From: Cadophora sp. MPI-SDFR-AT-0126
Lineage: Eukaryota; Ascomycota; Leotiomycetes; Helotiales; Ploettnerulaceae
Reading direction: 5' to 3'
NCBI GenBank assembly: GCA_020747065.1
Contig: JAGMVK010000007.1
Span: 930,001 to 994,000, forward strand
DNA: 64,000 nucleotides
Below the pieces are notes generated by a model that saw only the letters and a program-made list of their open reading frames with translations, searched no databases and was not told the DNA's origin. Position 1 is the stretch's first letter. Each line of letters begins with the position of its first letter. Shown here piece after piece: positions 12,972-24,032 of this stretch. Made by a program: the position numbers and the translations under genes.

Positions 12972-13937
12972 GTTTGTGGATTTTAGATTTGATACGCGCG
13001 AAGTGAAATGAGGAGGCCAGAGGAAAAGAGACAATTGGGAACTGGGCACGGCATGAAGTTCGTGTGTGTGTTTGGGGAGGGGGATCCCAAACTTTGTTCG
13101 CTGGGCTTATTGAGCTATGGACTCGGCAGGTCAGAGGTAGTTGGATAGGTAGCTTGCTGTCAATAGATGTCTTTCTCGCTTAGCTCCCCAAAGCACTCAA
13201 AATCAAAACATTAACGCCACTTCTCACCAATTTTGTATGGAAAACTGAGGATTGATTTATCCACTGGAAACTAATGTTCATAATCAGAAAGGGTAACTAT
13301 TCTAAAACAGGGGGTATCTTGAAGCGAGTAAGTAAGCAATCAAGCGATCAAGCAAGCAAATGGCAACTTTCTGCACAATGCAAACGCCATGCCACGCCAA
13401 ACCCAGCATAGAAATGCTTCCTATCACATACAAACTTCTAGATCACGTCTGATATGGACGGATTATCGAAATACTCCTTCTACCAGGGCTGTCAACTATG
13501 CTCCCTCCAATGCTATGCTGTGATCTCGTAAAATGGGGCCGTAAGATGAAGGCCGTGAATGAGATTGTGTTCGTAAATGGGGCGTGAGGTGAACATGGAC
13601 TCGTGAAGTGACGTGATGGTTGGATGTGGTCTCGTACAAGGGGCGTTAAAATATGGTGATCGTGGATAATCGTGAGTGACTATGGATGAGAATCGGAAGG
13701 TGATCTGGTGTGTGAGATTGTTCGGGCATTAGGTGTAGGGTATAGTTGAGGTGATTGAAAGGCGCGTATTGTTAATGTTGAATAGTGTGGGCCGGCTTTC
13801 CAGGGCGATATCATCTCTTCTCCAAGCTTGTTGGTTGAGTTTAAGATGTCTCTGAGAAACATTAGAGGCGAAATTTGGTAAGCCTTGGCATGCGTAGGCG
13901 GCTCAAAAGAGGAGGCGTTCGTCCAACGGTGAAGCAT
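12972..13937. other. intergenic between convergent genes
   Basis: Holds the 3' flanks of the F-box gene (+) and the one-helix membrane protein gene (-). An imperfect direct-repeat family lies at about 13525-13647. No gene supported. Confidence 0.5.
13525..13647 (+). repeat. imperfect direct repeats (TCGTAAAATGGGGCGT type)
   Basis: Related copies begin at about 13525 (CTCGTAAAATGGGGCCGT), 13570 (TTCGTAAATGGGGCGTGA), 13604 (degenerate, CTCGTGAAGTGACGTGA) and 13631 (CTCGTACAAGGGGCGTTA). Spacing is irregular at 27-46 nt, so this is not a simple tandem satellite. Confidence 0.5.
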
Positions 13938-14648
13938 TCATCCAGGGCTGGCCATGTTTCTCTCAATAGAGGCGTGCCTTTTGTGCATGAGAGGCGAGTT
14001 CTGTAATTCTGCAACTACTCCCATCCATCCCTGCTTTTGAGGGCTTCCGACATGATCATTGTGGCCCATGGCTTGCGTTGTGAGTCTCCGGAGCGGGGGT
14101 TTCCTGGTGATTCCCTCCGTTAATGCGTGAGGTAAGGCAGGCCGCACTACCATCTTTGGTGTGATGTGCTTCTCTGGATCTCTCGTATGTGTCTGTTCCG
14201 ATGTCCCCTTCGCAGCTACCAATCCCATATACACGACCAAGAATCGCATCCGCAGGAGATCGAGTCTCCGCACTTGCTCCTCCAGCCTCTTCCGCTTCGT
14301 CGCCCAGAGCAATCGCGTACTCGATCGTAACCTCGTTCCCCCTTCATCAATTAACAGCCCATTTAAATCCTCCCTCAGATCATCACCGCACTTCTGTATC
14401 TCCCTCAACAACTTTCCCATTCTCAACTTGTCCTCCAATCGCTGCACCTTGGCGACATCGCGATCGTACGACTCGTTCTCCTGGATGGAGAAGTCGACGG
14501 CGTCTATGAATGTCGTGATTTCGTTTGGTGCTGCGAGGTACGCGGTGGTATATGCAGTTGCGACTTGCACCACGACGAAGATGCTCACCAGACAGGCGGT
14601 CAAGAGGAGCAGGATAGTTAATAAGGGCAGATCAGCGGTGTCTGCCAT
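13938..14648 (-). CDS. fungal single-helix membrane protein with coiled coil
   Basis: One uninterrupted exon, 236 aa. A hydrophobic segment at about residues 8-33 (LLTILLLLTACLVSIFVVV) acts as a signal anchor. A charged helical region of about 45-150 follows (RLEDKLRMGKLLREIQ, RLDLLRMRFLVVYMG) and is likely coiled coil. The C-terminal 80 residues are basic and disordered. From memory, this architecture matches a conserved Pezizomycotina family of unknown function. The gene is divergent from BUD32 over 600 bp. No enzymatic motif is present, so I assign no function. Confidence 0.75.
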   Translation of the reverse strand: MADTADLPLLTILLLLTACLVSIFVVVQVATAYTTAYLAAPNEITTFIDAVDFSIQENESYDRDVAKVQRLEDKLRMGKLLREIQKCGDDLREDLNGLLIDEGGTRLRSSTRLLWATKRKRLEEQVRRLDLLRMRFLVVYMGLVAAKGTSEQTHTRDPEKHITPKMVVRPALPHALTEGITRKPPLRRLTTQAMGHNDHVGSPQKQGWMGVVAELQNSPLMHKRHASIERNMASPG

Positions 14649-15247
14649 CGGAGAAGAGAAGGGAGAGTAGGGTGGGAAGTGGATAGTTGACGCTATCTGG
14701 GCATGCTGTCAAGAAGGTTCGGAGAGAGGGCGGATGAGGCAGAGGCAAGATGACTTCATGTACTGTATGTATTTCGTGTCCGAGTACGATCAACGGGTAC
14801 AACACAACATCCTGTGGTTGGGAGTCGGTGTGGGAGGACCTTGTGGCCAATTGAGCTCCACGAGATCCTTGCACTTGCAGGAGAGTCACATGCGGCCGGT
14901 CGGCGCGTGGCGGGAGACAATATGGATGTATTTTTGATTATATTCGTGATACATTTTTCAAGTAAATAAGAGAGCTGTAAAGTGAGGTAGGTGATTGATG
15001 AATAGTCGACGAAGTGATGCTACGATAGGAGAGCTGAAGTGAGGGCTGAAGTGCTGTGTGTGTGCTCTGACCTGTCAAGTCGTAACCCCTCCAAAGCAAA
15101 CGGGCCAAACACGGACGGGAACCCCTCCAAAATAATTTGGTCGAGCCAAATTCAACTTCAATTTGTGCAACAACGCGCAAACGACTTCCTTCAATATCAG
15201 GCCCTGCCTGCGGAAAAGAACATACTTGAACTTTCAGACTCGACCAG
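14649..15247. promoter_or_regulatory. divergent promoter region
   Basis: A 599-bp region separates the starts of the minus-strand membrane protein gene and BUD32. It must hold both promoters. No clear TATA box or operator recognised, and no coding frame supported. Confidence 0.45.
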
Positions 15248-16060
15248 ATGGCAGTTCAAAGCATACCACCGATAGAGCCTCCTATCTCTGAGCTCCCCTC
15301 ACTTCCAGCAACCTTCCTCTACCCCTCCTCGACCCCTCCACAACTCATAACACAAGGCGCAGAAGCCCTTCTCTTCCGCAGCACCTACCTCCTCCCTGAT
15401 CTACCATGCGCACTCAAATATCGACCTTCCAAACCATACCGCCACCCCATCCTCGATCAACGATTAACAAAACACCGAATCCTGTCCGAAGCTAGAGTGC
15501 TGGTCAAATGTAGGAAGGAGGGTGTACCGGTCCCGGCTGTGTACGCGCTGGATGAGTTGAAGGGATGGCTGATGATAGAGTGGATCGAGGGAGAGGTGGT
15601 GCGGATACGTCTTAATGAGTGGTTGAAGAGGAGGAAGGATGCTGGTGTGCAAGAGGGTGTTGATGATCGGGAGTTGGTGGGCTTGATGGGAAGGGTAGGA
15701 GATGCGGTGGGTAGGATGCATGCTGTGGGTATTGTGCATGGAGATTTGACGACGAGTAATTTGATGCTCAGACCGAGAGTTCAGGAGGCTGTGAATGGAG
15801 ATGCGGTCGAGGACAAGTTGCTCGATGGAGAGATTGTGCTGATTGATTTTGGGCTGGCGAGTCAAAGTACGCAGGACGAGGACAGAGCTGTGGATTTGTA
15901 TGTGCTGGAAAGGGCTTTTGGAAGCACACATCCGAGAGCTGAGAGCTTGTTCAAGGAGGTACTAAGTGCGTATGGGACAAGCTTCAAGGGAGGTAATGTC
16001 GTTCTCAAAAAGTTGGAGGAGGTCAGGATGAGAGGAAGAAAGAGGAGCATGATCGGCTGA
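15248..16060 (+). CDS. BUD32: EKC/KEOPS complex kinase subunit Bud32
   Basis: Single exon, 270 aa, the usual size. Bud32 (PRPK) is the atypical small kinase/ATPase of the KEOPS complex, which makes t6A37 on ANN-decoding tRNAs and also affects telomeres and transcription. Visible motifs are the ATP-binding lysine region (CALKYRPSKPYRHP), the catalytic loop HGDLTTSN, the metal-binding DFGLA, the family-specific VDLYVLERAF, and the basic C-terminal tail RGRKRSMIG that contacts Kae1. Residues 1-30 are Pro-rich and probably flexible. An insert of about 20 residues separates HGDL from DFG, as in other fungal orthologues. The gene converges on the GCL modifier gene, only 179 bp away. Confidence 0.96.
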   Translation: MAVQSIPPIEPPISELPSLPATFLYPSSTPPQLITQGAEALLFRSTYLLPDLPCALKYRPSKPYRHPILDQRLTKHRILSEARVLVKCRKEGVPVPAVYALDELKGWLMIEWIEGEVVRIRLNEWLKRRKDAGVQEGVDDRELVGLMGRVGDAVGRMHAVGIVHGDLTTSNLMLRPRVQEAVNGDAVEDKLLDGEIVLIDFGLASQSTQDEDRAVDLYVLERAFGSTHPRAESLFKEVLSAYGTSFKGGNVVLKKLEEVRMRGRKRSMIG

Positions 16061-16239
16061 TTGCTCAATTGAGAATGCTAGACCACTGCTCTAGTATATC
16101 AAAAAGATACCCGGATCATGGACCCAAGAATTGCTACGGTCCCATCAAATATGCCACCGTAATAAACAAAACTCTCAACGCCAAACCCCCAGCGCTACCC
16201 ATCCCATATGCAAATATCTCCATGGATTCGCAATCAAAA

Positions 16240-17255
16240 TTATTCATTCAACTCCGCAACTGCAAAGTACCCCTTATTCTCAATAACGCCTCTGTCGCGA
16301 ACAACAGCTGTATATTTGACAACCCATTCTGGATTGAGGTCTCCTCTCATCCCGTTCATGCCTCTCTTAGACTCGGACAGAACACCGGCTCCTCTAACGC
16401 CTTGTCCCAGCAATTCTCTTAATGTTCCGCTGGGCAATATGTCTGTGCAGTCATTGTGCGTGAGGAGTTCTATCCCCTCCTTCTTGGCCAGCTTCAGGAG
16501 AGGTGGAGGAACGTTGCAACAGTCCTTGATGTTGACTTGGTCCACCTGTGGGCGTACCTTTACTCGCGCAAGGAATCTGGACAACTTTTCACTGCCGAAT
16601 TCTGAGAGGCCTAACCTCTTGACGATTCCTTGGTTATAGAGTTCCTCAATTGCTGGCCAAGATGCTATCTCTTCCTCGTCGTTCCCTTGGGCCGAGTTCT
16701 TCTTGTCTGCTTCCCATTCGCAATCTCCCTCAAATGACATTCCAGGGAATGACACTATAAGTAGATCGATCGATTCCACTCTCAATTCCTTGAGGACCAA
16801 ATTTATAGCATCCTTGGCATGCTTCGCTCTATCCTTGACATGCGCGCCGCGCAAGTAGAACAATTTGACAGTTATATCATATTGACTTCTCTCTTCACAA
16901 AGCCCTGAAAGAGACCAGTCTATGGTTGGGATATAGTAGTCGGAGCCATCTCGTGTAGTCCAGATAGAGGATTGCGGTCGGCGGGAGGGAAGATCTTCAT
17001 CAGAACTGCTTCGAGGACTTGTACTGCCATTCGTCGCGGATAAGGGAGGAGAGTAGTCTTGCTGGGCGGCAAGGAAGTTGCTTCGGAGGGAATTTGTCAG
17101 CTCGAGGTTCGATCGGTCTGCGCCAGGCTTCCTTATGATAGAAGGACCTCCAGTCATAATATTGCTGATTGGTTGATTCTGGTTAGCAGGAGGCTCAATA
17201 TTTTCCAGCAGCGAATTAGACCAACATACGAGGTGGAGAGGATTAGTCGCGTCAT
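16240..17255 (-). CDS. glutamate-cysteine ligase modifier (regulatory) subunit
   Basis: Two exons (17255-17230 and 17164-16240) separated by a 65-nt intron, giving 316 aa. The start MTRLILSTSNIMTGGPSI matches the family start. The longer unspliced frame to 17451 is rejected because it lacks this conserved N-terminus. GCLM is a catalytically inactive aldo/keto-reductase-fold protein. It binds the GCL catalytic subunit, raises its glutamate affinity and relieves feedback by glutathione, the first step of glutathione synthesis in the cytosol. Visible family blocks: VKLFYLRG, ESIDLLIVSFPGMSFEGD, WPAIEELYNQGIVKRLGLSEF, QVDQVNIKDCCNVPPPL, and a C-terminal GYFAVAEL. A disordered Ser/Pro stretch sits at about 45-75. 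Confidence 0.9.
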
Positions 17256-17775
17256 AATGCGATTTCCGTTCAAAACAAGGCTGACAGCCAGAAGAAGGAT
17301 GGGTAGGAACCTGGGAGCTCCGAGAGCCGTCAAAGAGGTCGGTCGGGAGGAATATTGTAATCGGGGAGTCGAGTGGTGGGGGTATATTTGCAAAGCGGGA
17401 TGTAATTGACGTCTTATCTATAGGATCATGGGCAATGTGAAATAGGACCAAAGGAGTCTAGTGGAAGTCCGAAAAGTGAAAATAGACCAGCAAAGTGAAA
17501 ATATATTCAAGAAAACGGGATGAGTGCTCAAATCGCATCCAAGTCGAAAATTAGATTTCATCATTACTAAGGCGCATTTTCCTCGGCGAGGCTATCGCGG
17601 ACTGGACGCGGAAACAACCCCTCGCTCCACCCTACTAAGAATTCCGCCCGCTGCACGGTTGGTTGCCAAGCCACATGCAAGCATTGCCTGCCAGTCATGC
17701 ATGAGGATTACCATCCTCACACATAACCCTTCTGTCATATACAACTTTTGCAGAGGAACATCTCCATCTGCAAAG
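17256..17775. promoter_or_regulatory. divergent promoter between the GCLM gene and the AP-1 sigma gene
   Basis: A 520-bp spacer between divergent starts. It contains the in-frame but non-conserved upstream extension of the GCLM frame and no other coding signal. Confidence 0.45.
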
Positions 17776-18592
17776 ATGCCGATTAAGTAAGTCTGCGCAT
17801 GAAGCTGGCGATTCGCTCTGCTAACATATAACAGCTACCTGATCCTGCTTTCGCGGCAGGGCAAAGTTGTACGTATCCTCCGCGAAATATCCTTCCCCTC
17901 CAAGTGCTGAGCGGTCAATAGAGGCTTGCGAAGTGGTTCACAACACTCTCACCCAAAGAGAAGGCCAAGATCATTAAGGATGTCTCTCAACTCGTGCTGG
18001 CGCGGCGGACGAGGATGTGCAACTTCTTGGAATACAAGGGTCAGCCACTCTCCATGCCCATCAAGATTCTGTGCTGAATGTTTCTGCAGATTCGAAGATA
18101 GTCTACCGTCGATATGCGTCTCTATTCTTCATTGCTGGATGCAATTCGACCGACAATGAACTCATCACTCTCGAAATCGTCCACAGATATGTTGAGCAGA
18201 TGGACAAATACTATGGTAATGTGTGCGAAGTAAGTCTACACCTGAAGCCGACCTTTACTCCTGCTAATATTTTCTAGTTGGACATCGTATGTATCAGTCC
18301 ACGGAAAACACAAGTCTATTCCTAATATCCCGCAGATTTTCAACTTCCAGAAAGCATACTTTATTCTGGACGAGCTGCTGTTAGCAGGGGAGATGCAGGA
18401 GAGCAGCAAGAAGAACGTTCTGAGGGTTATCTCGGCTCAAGACTCAATAGAGGACACGGAGGTAAGTCAAGCATTGCTTGCAGTTTGATTCACACTTGCC
18501 TTGAAACCATTTTCAATCACCCCTCATTCTCTCAAAACTGACACATCTTTGCCCTGTATCAGGTCGACGAAGAGGTCACGAAGATCATGTGA
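17776..18592 (+). CDS. APS1: AP-1 clathrin adaptor complex sigma subunit
   Basis: Seven exons: 17776-17786, 17835-17868, 17922-18039, 18090-18229, 18278-18286, 18336-18461 and 18563-18592. They give 155 aa, the normal length. Sigma adaptins form the small-subunit core of the AP-1 complex, which sorts cargo between trans-Golgi and endosomes and helps bind dileucine signals. Visible family blocks: [68 protein letters not shown] and [14 protein letters not shown]. Exon 1 has 11 nt and exon 5 only 9 nt (Leu-Asp-Ile), both flanked by good splice sites and required for the conserved sequence. The AP-1 rather than AP-2 assignment rests on the overall motifs. Confidence 0.93.
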
Positions 18593-20145
18593 AGCGCGGT
18601 CTTGACGCATGTATACAAAATTATGCTACTGGTGGCTGGAGTTTGGCGCTTAGGAAATGAACAACAATGAACACACCTCTTATGTATCCTTATTCCTCTT
18701 GCTGACAAGAATCTATGTGATACTTAGAACGAAGAGGCAATTGCGAACAACTTGAAAGAACTTGGCATGGTTTGATTCGGTTTCTCCCTATCCTCCGGAC
18801 CATCGAGTCGATCTCAGAACAGGAGAAAGAAAATACCCTTTGGCAGGGCGAGTTGTGTCAGGCCTGACCTGGGCAGGCAATTGCATAGATGGATCTGGCG
18901 TTGGGGTTCCTTCCACTCCGAGAATGACTGAATGGATTTATGATAAGTAAATTCTTACAGGACACATCTATGGATCGCATTGGTACTTGATGTGAATCGC
19001 TAATGACATTGCTCACCTCTAAAAGCCAGCAGCTAGCCAATGTAAGAGCTATCAATGGCCTCCTTTCAACTATCCGCCAGCCTCCATCTCCATCAGCTTG
19101 CAACCCTGGCATCTGTTTTGTCTCCTTGACCAAGGATCGACCTCATCTATCACATGTGTCGCCTTTAGAAGACACGGTAGTCTGTGCTGTGTCCCTCCCT
19201 GGGAGACCATACTCGTTTCAATATATCCTACTCTTCCACACTTCTACCATATATGTATCAGAAAATTACAAGCTGGCTGACAATTAGACATCTACCCTCC
19301 TATCACAAGCTATTTTGCAATCAGTTTCTAACGAACAAAGAACTTCAAAAATCAGGTTTCAAACAAAGCAGCAGTAACACCACTCGGCAATGAAGGTTTG
19401 GACATATGGCAAGTAATTACTGACTTCAAATAGACGCCTGATCCTTTCGCAATCGATCTCTCTGCCTCCATCTTCATCAACAACTGTCGAGCTCTTTCCA
19501 CCTTTGATCTGAGCTCGTTGACATTTCGGCCCCGTTATTGGCTGGGGAATAATAGTGGAGAAGGGAACTCTCTAACCGTTACTGGCTTAGTGCGATTCCC
19601 AGTCGCAATCGCCTCCACCAGCTCACTCCACTTCTCCGACTCACCACGACCTGGTCTCACCTCACTCACCTTCATCCTTCCAACAACACCACACCAAACC
19701 ATCCGTCACCACAAAACAAAGCAACACGATACAACATATTCCGAGTCTCGAAATGCCCTCTACCTGCTAGACGCAAGTCTAGCTCGAGATCATATAGATT
19801 CGTCCTCCGCAGCCAGCGCGAGGAAGGGTCCATCACTGCTTCTCAGCCTCAGCAGGTCAATCAAATCATCATCTTCACAATTCCATTGCTGCCTCTGCAG
19901 CGAAACACCCCGCCACATAGGTTTCTATCAAACCGCGATACCTGAGGGATCAAGTTCCTGGTTGTCAGTTCGCCGAGTCTGCAGAGTCCTCCGCAAGGTC
20001 GTCTTCTCCAACAGAACACTCGGGTCCAGTCGCCACACGCTTCTACCTCTCTCGATAACGCGCATCAACTCACTCCGTACAAATACACCATCCAGGTCGC
20101 GTTGATAAGAACAAATCTAGATTCAGGGCCCCTCAAATTACAAAG
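18593..20145. other. intergenic region and MAF1 leader
   Basis: About 1.55 kb. A 195-codon frame (19518-20105) ends 40 nt before the MAF1 start in another phase. Its Ser/Thr/His-rich composition looks like leader sequence rather than a gene. No other feature seen. Confidence 0.45.
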
Positions 20146-21174
20146 ATGAAGTTCCTCCCACTTCGCGACTTCGACGACGTGACGAGCGCGTTGAATTTCG
20201 ACACGCCTGATTGCCACGTTATTGGCGGATGCGATCTATACACCACGAAAGCGGCTGGATCAGACAAGAAACTCTACCGCAACATTGATAAGTCGTTGGA
20301 ATCGCAATATGAATCCCTCCTCCGATTATCGGCTTCGGTTTCACCCGATGGCTCTGGTCCATCACCTCTCAATCTCTCCCGTTCTAGCCCTTTCGGCCCA
20401 TTGAGCCAGGTCTCTAGTCGTCGTACGTTTGCATACCTGATTGCGACGCTGAATGCGAGCCACCCGGATTATGACTTCTCACACATCCTCAGACCCGCGG
20501 ATTTTCGTAGGGAGCGAAGCTTGAAAGCTGTCATCAATACGATCGACTCTACCCTCTACAACTTGAGACCAAGTTCAGGTATGATGACACTCCAAGTTCC
20601 ATCACAGATTAGCTACACAACAGCCTCTTCGCCGTCGCCAACAAGTCAGGCATGGGGCCCACAGATGTGGTCATTGGTCGACAAGGAGATGAACCTCAAG
20701 GAGTGTACAGTCTACTGCTGGGCTCCTCCTGATGAGCCATTCGATGGTGAGGAGGCTTCGATCTGGAGCTTGAACTATTTCTTCTTCAACAAGGAGAAGA
20801 AGAGAGTGGCCTACCTATATGTTCGAGGTGTCCCGGTAATGACTCATAGCCCTCGACAACGGAGCAGCATGCCCAAGAGAAGCGCCAGCGGGTATGATTC
20901 AGGAGCGAATAAGCGAGCAAAGTATTGGCTTGGGGATCAGGCTGCTAACGTTACTAACGAGGAAGACTTAGAAGAGGATGGAGATGTAACAATGTGGGCC
21001 AATGAGGATGAAGTCGACCCGGACGATAATGACGTTCTTTTTGATGGAGATGATTTCTGCGACGACTACGATGATGAGGCTGATGCTGACGATGAATCGG
21101 ATGAGCAGGACTTCAAAGGTCCCGTGCGAGGAGTTAGTGAGGAGATTGGTGCTTCCATGGACATTGAGTATTGA
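20146..21174 (+). CDS. MAF1: Maf1, repressor of RNA polymerase III
   Basis: Single exon, 342 aa. Maf1 binds the Pol III clamp and Brf1 and shuts down tRNA and 5S synthesis under stress; its localisation is controlled by TORC1 and PKA phosphorylation. The conserved boxes are visible: the N-terminal A box (MKFLPLRDFDDVTSALNF), the B box (YLIATLNASHPDYDFS), and the C box (IWSLNYFFFNKEKKRVAYLY). A Ser-rich linker at about 58-95 probably carries the phosphorylation sites. Basic segments near 248-265 (PKRSAS, NKRAKYWLG) could be nuclear localisation signals. The last 70 residues are highly acidic, as usual for the family. Confidence 0.95.
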   Translation: MKFLPLRDFDDVTSALNFDTPDCHVIGGCDLYTTKAAGSDKKLYRNIDKSLESQYESLLRLSASVSPDGSGPSPLNLSRSSPFGPLSQVSSRRTFAYLIATLNASHPDYDFSHILRPADFRRERSLKAVINTIDSTLYNLRPSSGMMTLQVPSQISYTTASSPSPTSQAWGPQMWSLVDKEMNLKECTVYCWAPPDEPFDGEEASIWSLNYFFFNKEKKRVAYLYVRGVPVMTHSPRQRSSMPKRSASGYDSGANKRAKYWLGDQAANVTNEEDLEEDGDVTMWANEDEVDPDDNDVLFDGDDFCDDYDDEADADDESDEQDFKGPVRGVSEEIGASMDIEY

Positions 21175-22239
21175 GTTACAAATTTCCTACTTAGGGGTCA
21201 GGCATTTCGGGCCGCTGGTATCGGTTCTCAGCATGGCTCATTTGCACATAATTCGACGCTTCTACCTGTACGAGCTTTTGAGATTGTTTTGTAGGATTAC
21301 GGCGAGTACTCTTATGGCAGGCGTTCAACCCTTTCGGTGAGAGCGATTTGTGATGGCGTTCGGAGTACGCAAGTTGGACCAATGAGTACGCGAAGGCATT
21401 GGTCTTTGGGTAAACATTTCTAGTTTCCAAACATAACAAATGAAGAATAGTATTGAACAAGTTATTCAAGAAGCCCACCGACCCTCATGGCCACTGAAAC
21501 GAAGTGATTGTCATAGAACCGCTTGCGAGTTCTCTGTGGAATTAACTTGCAGTGGTGATATATGCAACTGCTTGGGAAATCTGCCGTCATGTAGGTCGGC
21601 GTTCTATCTTTTACTGGAACAAGACGAGCGAAGGTAGAGTATCGTCATCGCCTAATTCTTCCTTCCTCCACGTTCACTCACGACCCCTAGGTCTTCACTA
21701 TGTAGGAACAAGATTGGATCAAAAGCATATCGGAAGGCCATGTATTTCCTATCAAACGAGCGGCTGATATAAGACACTCCCTACTTTCATGTGTACATCA
21801 AGCAGTGCCCTACATTCCAAAACAGGTACAGAACAAAATCACAAAAAAGTCAATTCCCACGAGACGGCCCAAAGCGATAGCGCAAAACATTGTCGCCGGA
21901 ACCGTCTCTGTCCTATACGCCGTCCCAGTGATAGCGTTCAAAGCATTTTCACTGTCGGGTGGCCGTGGCCGAAAGCCCGAATGATAGCATATTCAAACGC
22001 AAATGGGTATCTTCGCTGATTGGAAAACAAAAACAAAAACAAAAAGCAAAAAGCAGAAAACATAAGCAAATCAAAAACGGAGCATGATGCAACCACAACC
22101 GCAGACGAAGGTTGAGCTTCTCACCCCTTTTGTAAGGACCACAACAACGACTCGGTAAAAGAAACATCCCCATATTTCCACCTCTTTATCTCATCTGTTG
22201 AAGATCCCCCAGCTCGCGAATGGTGGCGATGGCAAGAAC
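21175..22239. other. intergenic between convergent genes
   Basis: About 1.07 kb between MAF1 (+) and the MFS gene (-). It contains an A-rich AAAAC/AAAAGC run at about 22023-22060. No gene supported. Confidence 0.5.
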
Positions 22240-24032
22240 CTAGCGGCTCTTACTCCACCACATCTTGCCAAAGCCCCGTTGGTGGAGCTCTCGTCTCGCA
22301 GCACCATCCTGGAACTCATCATCGGTATCAGAGCTCCCAGAAATCTTGCTACTAGGCTTATTTCCCGCAATCTTCAAGCCCGCAGTCATAATGACACTGC
22401 TAAGAATACTCAAGCAGAGAATCCCAATCATAACCAAGTTACTCTTGCGATACCGATGCGGGCCTGGCTTCGCATCCTCTGGCCAGCCAGTGTATAGAGC
22501 GTAGGTCGTGACTACAGTCCCGAGATTCCCCAGCCCGGAAATGAGGGCTGCGGCGGCGGCGACGCCAACTTCGCCGTGGCGGCGCTGGAAGATCTCGTTG
22601 CCCCAGGTCATGCAGATGGGTACCGTCGGCCCGAGTCCAAAGCCGACCATGAGGAGACCGCCGTAACGTGCCCAGGGTTGGGAACGAGGTGCGAAGGTGG
22701 TGGTTAGGAGGCCGGCGATTTGGATGCAGACTGCAAGGGAGAAGAAGAGAGCGCGGTGGTGGTGAAAGCGGTCGGAGATCGGGGTCACGATGAGGATGGC
22801 TATGAGATCCATCTAAGTGTGTTAATGGGATGCTCTTGATTTGGGTGTGAATTACTTACAATCCAGATTGGAGCAAAGAGCAAGCTCAGTGTGATCCCGG
22901 AGAATGTTGGGTCGATACCTGAAATGATGACTGTTCCGTATAACTGGACTCCGAAACCGACGCCCACGACACCGAAATACATGATGACGAGAGGCCAAAG
23001 ACGCCAATCGATCAGGACATGAAGGAGGTCTTTGAGGTTCCATGGCCTTGGGTGGTACACTCTGGTCAAGTCTCTGTAGTGGATCTCTGCGTCTTCGCCC
23101 TTTAGGATGGGAGGTACAGCCGGGAGCCATTTCAAGAACCCGCTTCGGACCCTGGATTCTCCTGGTGGGAGAGGTCTATCTGGCAGCCACCAGAGGAGAA
23201 TTATACCGAGGATAACGGCGCAAAGACCCCAGAGGAGAAACATCCATTGAAAACCGACCAGTCCTCCCAGGCCATCCATCTTCTGGAAACCAGCGGAGAC
23301 AAGTCCCACTACCGCAGCGGAAACTTGAGATGCGGTGAAATAGTACCCGATTCGCTGGCCTGTGCGAGATGGTGGGTAGAAGAGAGTGAGATAGTATGAC
23401 ATGCCTGGCCAGAGACCTGCAATCACCACTCCCAAGAGGAAGCGGAGAAGGCTATTTGAATGTCAACTTGACTGTAGCCAGAGAATCTAGGGGGAACGAA
23501 CAGAAGGCTCCAAGCCGCTTGCACGGCAGCGAAACAAGCTCCAATCAACCCTACAGCAAACACAATTCTGGCCATCCACACTCTTGGACTAAGTCTAGTC
23601 ATCACCAAACTTGATGGGAGGTTAAATACCACATAGGCGACGTAGAAAAGTGCTAGAGCTGTAGAAGTCTGCTTTGCGGTGAGGTGCAAGCGCTGCATGA
23701 GATTGTGGCCTGAAGCCGTGTTCATGGTCTGCGCCAGTCCGATATTGGAACGGATTGCAGAGCAGAGGAAGTAGAGAGTCCAGAAAGCTGTTTCGGTTAG
23801 TGAAAGATAAAACTGAAGTGGATTGTAGATTATACCTGGAATGATGCGGCGATCAATTTTCCTGAGGTTTCGATTAGCAAAGAGCACATAATCTGTTCAA
23901 TTCTTGCAAATACCTGTAGACCTTCTCGATCCTAGCGATATCTACATCATCCTGTACAGCATCCCCAAGTCGAGCATCTTCGGGGTGCTCACGCAACCCC
24001 ACTATTTTGTCATCCCCATCAAGTTCTGCCAT
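22240..24032 (-). CDS. MFS permease, allantoate/anion-cation symporter (Dal5-like) family
   Basis: Five exons: 24032-23914, 23861-23836, 23787-23502, 23451-22860 and 22812-22240. They give 531 aa, normal for the family. The start at 24032 (GCCATGGCA) begins MAELDGDDKIVG; an in-frame ATG lies at 24083. About 12 hydrophobic segments are present. Family signatures include an acidic N-tail, KIDRRIIP before the first membrane segment, SNIGLAQ, LRFLLGVVIAGLWPGMSYYL in segment 4, and a WLPDRP-like turn with a large central loop (LTRVYHPRPWNLKDLLHVL). Members import organic anions such as allantoate, vitamins, nicotinate or small peptides with protons. The substrate cannot be told here. The C-terminus is cytosolic and Ser/Asp-rich. 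Exon 2 has 26 nt. Confidence 0.9.

Noticed and set aside
17256..17451. upstream extension of the GCLM frame
   Set aside because: The conserved N-terminus is reached only by the short first exon 17255-17230 and a 65-nt intron.
19518..20105. 195-codon open frame just upstream of MAF1
   Set aside because: Ser/Thr/His-rich composition, no domain, different phase from MAF1, and a position that fits a 5' leader. It would need protein or ribosome-profiling evidence.
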